A DNA stretch of 64,000 nt, taken from Rhyzopertha dominica. Lineage: Eukaryota > Arthropoda > Insecta > Coleoptera > Bostrichidae. Below the pieces are notes generated by a model. That model was given only the letters and a program-made list of their open reading frames with translations. It was not told the origin of the DNA and made no database searches. Positions 57,147 through 64,000 of this stretch are shown piece by piece (position 1 is the stretch's first letter; the number at the start of each line of letters is the position of its first letter). A program made the position numbers and the translations under genes. The stretch is taken from contig QCXZ01000003.1 of assembly GCA_025024175.1 (NCBI GenBank), positions 38,402,257 through 38,466,256 of the forward strand, read 5' to 3'.

Positions 57147-58346
57147 CTTAAGATCAATGAAGAAGGGCGTTATGAGGTATGTCTACAATGGATACATGGG
57201 CACCCACCCTTACTTACCAATTATAACGTCGCTTTGAAGAGGTTAAATTCAACAGTGAAAGGCTTATGATGCTGTTTTCCAAGAATGGTTGTCGGAAGGG
57301 ATTATAGAAAAGGTAGATGAATCCTGTGTCTCAAATGGACATTATTTACCGCATCGACCCGTAATAAACGATAGTAGCGTTACTACAAAAATACGACCAG
57401 TGTTTAGCGCATCCGCTAGAGAAAAGGATCATTCTTCTTTGAATCTGTGCCTTGAAAAGGGTCCGAACAATAAAGTCTATACATTCCATCTTACTGAAAT
57501 TCTGCGAGTACGCCTTTGGCGTTGTATCAGATATACGCAAAGCCTTCTTAGAAATAAACCTCCATGACCTTGATCGAATTTCTTGAAATTCTTTGGGTGG
57601 ACGAAGACGATAATATCATCGTTTATAGCCATAAACTGGTTGCATTTGGAATAAACAGTAGCCCTTTTTATTGCGAGCCACGTTAGAATATCGTCTTTCG
57701 ACCTGTTTGAACAGATGCCAGATGGGGAGATCTTCGTATTGTGAAGATACAGTAAGTAAACTTGCTGACACCCATGTAGACAACGGTGGTACTAGCCTAT
57801 CTACCAAGACTGAGTTGTTCAAATTCATACAAGAAGCAACTGCAGTTGTACGGGAAGGAAAGTTTGATCTGACAGGTTGGCACTATAGTAGGTTCAGAAG
57901 CGAGTACTTAGGGCAATTTAAATTGTTTTATGCTAGGACACAGTCGCGTGAGGTTAAAATCGGCAAAATTGTGCTTTTAGAAGTCGGAAACGGCAAGTGT
58001 ATAAATTGGCTTCTCGCGCGCATGGTTGACATTTTGTTAGGAAGAGATAACCGTGTTCGGTTGGTCAACCTGAAAACAGCCAAAGGGACTTTATTGAGAC
58101 CAGTTCAGAGACTTTATCCACTCGAGTGTCCTTCAGATGGTGAAGAAACAGTTAACGTTCCTGAAGAAGATAGAGGTGATAAGTCGGGAAGTGCGGTAGT
58201 GAAAACTAAAAGCAGAGCACCCGTTTACGAAACACGGAGTGGTGCGAGTGGTAAAGTTGCCTGTAAGATTCTAGATTGATTTTGATGTTTATAATTAATT
58301 GATTGAGAAACATCTGCTACTATAAATGTTCCTCCAACGGGGAGGA
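57147..58346 (+). pseudogene. BEL pol with internal deletion, right copy
   Basis: Counterpart of 45,782-46,987. The frame at 57,671-58,279 again fuses late RT to the integrase C-terminal domain, so the deletion is shared by both copies and is not an assembly error of one of them. Confidence 0.8.
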
Positions 58347-58579
58347 TGTTTCGAATGCTGTAAATGTAGTAGTTGATTCAAATATCAATTTTTGTATTTT
58401 TACCTGCTATTGTGACTGTCATATTAAAAAAAAGTAGTAGAAAAATAAAACTTGTGTCAATTGCTAAAAGTGAACTTTGTTTCGTTATTTTGGGGCATAA
58501 GAGCTGCTTTGTCGGCAATTCAATATATATTTAATATCGCTGTCGGGTAATCGGGTAGATCACTTGCTGACGCGGAACA
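58347..58579 (+). repeat. 3' LTR of BEL fragment, right copy (233 bp)
   Basis: Counterpart of 46,988-47,218, TGTTTCG...GCGGAACA. Confidence 0.75.
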
Positions 58580-58895
58580 AGAGTATTACAGCATAGTGGA
58601 GGAAAGAGCTGCTGGACATAGTAAAGTCCACAGACCATTTCCATAAGTACCTATATGGACGAGAAGAGAGAGGGACAAGTCGCTAGATAGATGGAGAGAG
58701 TGTAGCAGAATGATTTCAAGATACAGCATCGTCCAGGAAGGCATCACAACAATGCTGATGTTTTATCCAGAAGACCGGAGAATGCAAATATTGCAAGCGG
58801 GTGGACGAGCGCGAGGGCGCGGTCGATGCAAGGACAGTCACCATCGAGCAATGCGAGGAGTGGACAGCTGCGTCAGAAAGGCTCAGCCCCTTTTT
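58580..58895 (+). pseudogene. Gypsy RNase H C-terminal fragment, right copy
   Basis: Counterpart of 47,219-47,534, with DFKIQHRPGRHHNNADVLSR-type sequence. Confidence 0.7.
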
Positions 58896-59447
58896 AAGGA
58901 ACATATTTAAAGAAGAAAGATCCTTATCTCTAGCAGATACGTCAAATACTGGTCGTATTTTTGTAGTAACACTGCTATCATTTATAACGGGTCGATGCGG
59001 TAAATAATGTCCATTTGAGACACAGGATTCCTCTACCTTTTCTATAATCCTTTCCGACAACCATTCTTGGAAAACAGCATCATAAGCTTGTACCATTTGA
59101 TCGCCTTTCACTGTTGAATTTAACCTTTTCAAAGCGATGTTATAATTGGTAGGTAAAGGTGGGTGCCCGTCTATCCATGGTAGACATACCTCATAACGCC
59201 CTTCTTCATTGATCTTAATGGTTTCTAAGCATACTTCTTTAGCTGCAGTTGCCATTTCTTTACGTGACTTTTTCTCGGTGGGATCCGTGATAAAACATCC
59301 AGATTCCACAAATTACTCATACACGTATCTTTTACCAATAATGACAATGTCGTCATTGCAAAAGACGCGCTAGGTCATCACCTTTCCCATAACAGTCCAA
59401 CCCAAAATCGTCTCAACCGCAACTAGACCACAGTGCAACACAACGTT
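58896..59447 (-). pseudogene. BEL pol fragment, inverted, right copy
   Basis: Open from 59,309 down to the junction near 58,896 and the best preserved version of this fragment: pre-RT linker (GRYEVCLPWIDGHPPLPTNY) and RT fingers (HYLPHRPV, KIRPVFDVSA). Beyond 58,896 the frame runs on into the opposite strand of the gypsy piece, which has no meaning. Confidence 0.82.
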
Positions 59448-60619
59448 ATACGCTATATTAGTGTGACGTAGATGTCGGCCATTTTGCTGCGATACGTCAA
59501 GATTCCGGATCCAAACCAACCTACTTAGTTGTCATAATGTACATAAGGGAGTTCAGCGTTTGGTGTAATTTTTTTAGAGTTAAAGTATTTTAATGTGTTA
59601 CTGTGTATATTTGAGTAGCTTACACTACTTCGCTTTACTAACCAAGTATTACAAACCGAAATTACATTTAGATACAATGTATTGTTGAAAATCTGAACAT
59701 ACACTAAGTACGTGTGTGGAGCATTACAATTTACAAGTTTCACCAGAAAATTGTAATGGGTTGGGTCCCTGGATGTTCCCGTTATAATGAGAGAGAAACG
59801 TGTAATCTTTACAGCACTTCTTTTAGGTTGTCTTGAAACAATAGATTGCAACTAAATGTAATTTTGGTTTGTAATACTAAATTATAGGAAGAAACATGAA
59901 GTACTAAAAATACACAGTAACACTCAATGTTCAGAGCAAAATCATAGTATAAAACAATACTTGAAAGTGTTACTGTGTATGTTTGAGTGGTTTACATACC
60001 TTTGTATTATTCATTAAGTATTACAAACCAAAATTACATTAAGTTTCAATCTATTGTTGAAAGACAATCTAAAATAAGTGCTTAAAGTTTATACGTTTCT
60101 CTCTCATTATAACAAGAACATCCAGGGACCCAGCACATTACCATCTTCTGGTACAGCATGTAAATTGTAATGCTCGACACACGCACTTATTGTAGGTTAA
60201 TCTTTTCAGCAATGCCTACATAGTAACTAAATGTAATTTACGTTTGTAATATTTGCTAAGTAAAACGAAGGAGTGTCAGCTGCTCAAACATACACAGTAA
60301 CACTCTAAAATATTCTTTTAACACTAAAAAATTGCACCAGACATTGAACTCCTTTATGCACGTTATGACAACTTGGTTTGTTTTGATCCAGGATCTAAAC
60401 TAAATGTAATTTCGGTTTATAATACCTGTGAAGCAAAACGAAGGAGTGTAAGCTACTCAAATAAGCAAAGTAACACTTCTAAATATTCTTTTAAAGTCAC
60501 AAAATTGCACCTAACACAGGTCCGTTAGGCACGTTATGACAACTCGGTTTGTCAGGATCCAGGACTTTGACGTACCGCAGAAAAATGGCCGTCATTACGT
60601 CAGCACTAATATAGCGTAT
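59448..60619. mobile_element. Palindromic DNA element with TTA target duplication, right copy
   Basis: Counterpart of 48,120-49,312; the cleaner of the two. TTA flanks are at 59,446-59,448 and 60,619-60,621 depending on where the terminal T is assigned. The centre of the palindrome is near 59,960. Confidence 0.75.
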
Positions 60620-61140
60620 TACCTGTGTACAACATTCATGCTATGTCTGCTCCGATCAGTACCTCTATAGGGCCTCTATAGGGCCAGCTCAAGTTACGTA
60701 GGAGATTTTATATTTAAATTTTCGTCTACTTGCCATATTTACAGCCTCAGTGACGTGTCGTTCTTTATCTCTTACTGATTCCACAGCGGTTGTCTCTGAC
60801 ATTCGTTGTGGTTCCACCGGGTCAGTAGATTCTTTTAGAAGACGGTCAATTCTTCTGCAATTCTTCCTTTAAAAGCTCTGTTACATCTTCGTTTATCACA
60901 CAGTATCAGAATACTTACCTTTGAACAAAGATATGTACCAGCAATAGTATCCACTTCTATTTCCTCTTAGGACGAGAACTGCTCCAAGTTATTCGCTGCA
61001 CGTGTAAACGTTGCTCGCAGTACACTGCGATTCTTTTTCTTCTTCTCCAGGTTTGGCATCTTGCACGTGTACTTGTATACAATATGGGCCCCTCAAAACT
61101 GCACGTCTGCACAACTCAACGTCCTGTCACGGTCGTCAAA
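60620..61140 (-). pseudogene. BEL gag 5' end, right copy
   Basis: ATG at 61,059 on the - strand; same start motif (NLEKKKKNRSVLRATF) and the same early stop as the left copy, so that stop is probably real. Confidence 0.6.
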
Positions 61141-61386
61141 TGTTCCGCGTCGGCAAGTGATCTACCCGATAACCAGACAGAGATGATGAAATATATTGAA
61201 TTCCCGATAAAACAGCCGTTACATATAGCACACATTTGGACACTCACGTTTTTAGTTATATATTTTTCGACGGCCGTGACACGAGTACTTTAATTTTTAG
61301 GAAGGGTTAGGTAAATAAGTGGACCAAGCATGTATAAGAATTAAAAACAAAAACGGTTACCACTACCAGTACTTGGTGCCTTAACA
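61141..61386 (-). repeat. BEL LTR shared by pol end and gag start, right copy
   Basis: Counterpart of 49,834-50,075, with the same purine tract before it and the same tRNA-Arg-type primer site after it. Confidence 0.8.
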
Positions 61387-61494
61387 TTCCACCCACCGAA
61401 AACAATGTTTTCCATTTTAATATAAACTAAACTAATACTAAAATTAACAATGTAAAGTTAACAATGAATGCTTAAATGTAATAAACAAAAGTTA

Positions 61495-63335
61495 TTAATT
61501 TTGAAATGGTAGAAGGCATAATTTTACAACAGGGTGTTGTAGAATGCGTCTATTCGTTTTAATGGTTGCAACCCGATTAATTCCATCTTTGCCAGCAAGA
61601 TCCCACGAAAATGGCGGTTTTCCTTCGGCTTTTACTAAAACTAAATAGTTGGATGGTTTTAGAGGAATCACACCATTTGCTACGTTGCTGTAACGTGTGT
61701 AGATACTCTGGAATGCCATCTCTTCCAAAAGTCTGTTTTAATTTTTTGTACAAGCTGCCATCTTTTCAATCTGTTTTGAGAAATTTCAGTTAAATCTGGA
61801 TCTGGTACTCGCATATTAGCATCAACCGATCCGGGTGTAAGGGGTTGCAGATCATTTGGATCTGAACTTAGTGGAGTTATATGCCTCGAATTAAGAAGGC
61901 ATTCCATTTGAGTAAGAAACGTGTACATCTCTTCAAAAGACATCATTTGCTCACCAACGACTCTATGCGTTTTCACTGACTTAACGCCAGCTTCTGCAAG
62001 ACCATTGAAATGGGGCGCTTTATAGAGAGATTTTCGGCTACTTCTTTCGCTAAATTTAAAAGTTGTCGATAAGCTCCCACAAAATTGGTACCCTGATCGC
62101 TATAAGTATGATTACAATGTCCACGTCGTGCAACGAAACGGCGTAAGGCGGCAATGAATGCTTCGGATGAAAGATCCGAAACGATTTCTAAATGAATCGT
62201 CTTTACGGCGCAACGCTTCAAAAATGCGTGGGGCTAAATCACTGAAAGCTTATATTTGCGTTTTTGTTTGTTGTGCCGCGCATTAAGCTTTCAGTGTAAT
62301 TAGCCTCACACATTTTTAAAGCACAAACAGAAAATGGTCCCGCGAAATCAACACAAACTGCGGAAAAGGGCATGGCATGGCATGGCATGGAGTGGTGAAT
62401 CTAGGTTTAGATCGAAAACAACGAATACAATGCGATAAACATTTGTAGATAGCCTTACGGCTAGACATAATAATAAATAGGTTTGTGCGGTGAACATGTT
62501 CAATAATCAGGTGGGTCAGACGCTGACTGCCTGGCAATAGTAAAAGATGCTTAACGTCAAAGGCTAATGGAAAATATCTTAGTCGACCGCCCACCCTGAG
62601 GAAACCACTTTCGTCAACGAAAACTCCTAGTTTGCGATACAATTTGGGCAATAACCTATTGTTCCGAAGAGATTAAAAAATTTCAGGAAACGATTGTTGT
62701 ACAATTCTCACTAGTATGTGCAATGCATCTTGCAGATCTGCCTGTGATAATGCGGAGCAATTCTCACCGCGTCTGACAAGTGTTGAGAATCTTCTAACAT
62801 ATGCTACAATGCGTTGAATTTTATGCAACGACGAAAAACGATCAATTAGTGCGCGAATGGTATCATTTTCAATTGAAACATTTAAAACAGTACCTAGTGG
62901 ATTCTTCCAAAGTATCAGAAGAGAATGTTTCATAAACGACATGGGATTGTTGAGGCCAACTGTTTCTAGAATGGGATAACCAATGGGGTCCCTTCCACCA
63001 CAATTCATTATTCAACAACTGACTGGGTGTTTGGCCTCGTGGATTATGTTCAGATGGAACGTAAAACCAACAGCTTTAAGGGAGTTCTGCTTGAATGTGA
63101 GATACTCCGTTAGCTGTGAATGTCTTCCATCGATGAGGAAAAGCAGACAACCATGCCAGGACGATCTGCGAATCAGTCCANGCATAAACATTGTCAATAG
63201 CGATATTGTCAGAAATAACTGTTTTTATAGTTTTAAACAAATCAACTAAAAGTACTGCTGCGCAGAGTTCGAACCATGGCTAAGATACAATCTTCAGCGG
63301 AGCAACTTTGGATTTTGAACACAGTAACTGTTCAT
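61495..63335 (-). pseudogene. BEL RNase H and integrase, right copy, extending past the duplication
   Basis: Read from 63,330 downward: LLCSKSKVAPLKIVS with an in-frame stop, ELCAAVLLVDLF, WTDSQIVLAWLSAFPHRWKT-type RNase H, NPRGQTPSQL, WWKGPHWL-like linker, then SLHKIQRIVAYVRRFSTLVR (63,008-62,673), zinc domain (62,651-62,316), core with HLEIVSDLSSEAFIAALRRF and SDQGTNFVGAYRQLL (62,221-61,973; second catalytic Asp), and integrase end (61,976-61,495). Frames are broken by indels. At about 63,335 the element stops where another element begins. The part above 62,885 has no counterpart in the left copy. Confidence 0.85.
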
Positions 63336-63564
63336 GCCGTTTTTTAAATTCAAACAGTGCGGGCCTCAGCTCTCGCGAAACATCGCGATCGATATTTTAG
63401 TGCGCGGTTTTGACTACTGGTGGTTAACAGTTGCTTTATGTATGTATCACGGGTAACTTGCCTACTCGGANAAGCAAATAAAGCATCATCTTAAAAGTTG
63501 TTATTTAATCATAAAACAAGCGTACATCTAAAATTAGTAAAATACGGGAGCAATTCCCAACATA
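63336..63564 (+). repeat. Probable 5' LTR of another BEL element, left border uncertain
   Basis: Lies between the truncated BEL pol and a primer site. It ends cccaaca two bases before TGGTCC, and has an aataaa word near 63,478, as expected in an LTR. The LTR's own start could not be fixed because its partner is outside the window. Confidence 0.5.
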
Positions 63565-63582
63565 TGGTCCTTCGAAACGGAT
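63565..63582 (+). other. BEL primer binding site (tRNA-Tyr type)
   Basis: TGGTCCTTCGA matches the first 11 bases of the primer site of the BEL element at 38,731-38,748, so the same tyrosine tRNA primer is inferred. After that the two sequences differ. Confidence 0.65.
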
Positions 63583-63905
63583 TCGTCATTCGCAGTAAAA
63601 TCAAGAATTATTGCGAACATCACATCGCACAAAGAAGAAACAGTTCGTCGTTGGATCGACCCTATCCAATCGGCACGGCAGTAGCGAGCAGGTAACAGCG
63701 TGATCAGCAGATACGAGGCCAGCAGCTTGGTTTTAGCATTCGTTTGGCTATATACGATACAAACAACGACCAACAGCATTGCAAGCCCCGTAACCAAGTA
63801 CAAGAGCGGACTTCAGGTGGACCTCGTTCCCAAACCGTAAGTCTTTTCCAATTCCTATCGGATACTTTTTATCTGAAATAAATAATTCGAAAATCAGTGT
63901 GAAAC

Positions 63906-64000
63906 ATGGCAGAAAACATGCAAACGTTAATTAAAAAGCGAAGTGTTATGAAAGTCCGTCTCACACGTTTCAATAAATATTTAAGCGACGTAAAAGATTC
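63906..64000 (+). CDS. BEL gag, N-terminal part, runs off the window
   Basis: An ATG at 63,906 opens a frame of 31 codons to the window end: MAENMQTLIKKRSVMKVRLT, RFNKYLSDVKD. The basic, amphipathic start resembles other BEL gags (compare RSVLRATFTR in the 49,753 copy). It follows an LTR-like segment and a primer site in the right order and spacing. Whether the full element is intact cannot be judged. Confidence 0.6.
   Translation, partial: MAENMQTLIKKRSVMKVRLTRFNKYLSDVKD

Larger units (their letters stand above)
51689..62885 (+). repeat. Right copy of the 11.1-kb duplicated block
   Basis: Begins at the first base after the gap and follows 40,524-51,588 to the end, after which unique sequence continues. 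It is more complete than the left copy: the integrase C-terminal segment of the gypsy fragment and longer open frames (for example 56,083-56,739 and 58,716-59,309) are kept here. Confidence 0.95.

Noticed and set aside
40524..62885. True tandem segmental duplication
   Set aside because: Copy borders coincide with both sides of a 100-N gap, which points to unmerged contig ends.
63534..63803. 89-codon - frame with hydrophobic start
   Set aside because: It overlaps the LTR end, primer site and leader of a + strand BEL element.
1..64000. tRNA or rRNA genes
   Set aside because: None was recognised on either strand by eye; tRNA-like words occur only as retrotransposon primer sites.

Overview
The window looks like an insect nuclear genome fragment, AT-rich with introns and many transposable elements. 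The one host gene I recognise is the 3' part of Pdp1 (PAR-domain bZIP factor 1). It lies on the + strand at 16,170-23,550 as four coding exons, with a 3' UTR reaching a poly(A) signal near 24,661. Its first exon(s) were not identified. The order of insect cannot be fixed from this sequence alone.

Layout. Positions 1-16,169 are mostly non-coding and probably 5' flank or large intron of Pdp1. They hold a degenerate ~115-120 bp tandem repeat (2,590-3,620), a decayed LINE (3,960-5,040), three CpG-richer islands, a decayed mariner-like transposase (9,679-10,240) and one unidentified 151-codon open frame on the - strand (12,077-12,532). The Pdp1 introns contain two further dead transposases (19,100-19,620 and 21,700-22,150, both -). 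From 25,050 onward I see no host gene. First come two head-to-head Penelope-like fragments (25,050-27,450), one of which keeps a GIY-YIG endonuclease. Next is a BEL/Pao LTR retrotransposon (28,600-38,908, -) with a Ty3/gypsy element (31,871-36,421, -) nested inside it. Both have matching LTRs, 5-bp target duplications, primer binding sites and polypurine tracts.

From 40,524 to 62,885 the sequence is a mosaic of broken elements: a LINE 3' end, a Tc1-like transposase piece, a gypsy RNase H/integrase piece with LTRs, BEL pieces in both orientations, and a 1.2-kb palindromic element with TTA target duplication. This ~11.1 kb block appears twice, on either side of a 100-N gap (51,589-51,688). The right copy starts at the first base after the gap and the left copy stops at the last base before it. 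This is most simply two overlapping contig ends or haplotypes left unmerged, not a biological tandem duplication. At the right edge another BEL element begins on the + strand (primer site 63,565, gag from 63,906).

The frames of the two youngest-looking retrotransposons carry single-base breaks, several of them in homopolymers, although their LTRs are nearly identical. Consensus indel errors therefore probably explain part of the damage. I found no convincing new biological system. The items most worth a second look are the unidentified ORF at 12.1-12.5 kb, the palindromic TTA-flanked element, the assembly duplication, and the two-strand, nested transposon layout downstream of Pdp1, which would suit a piRNA-producing locus.
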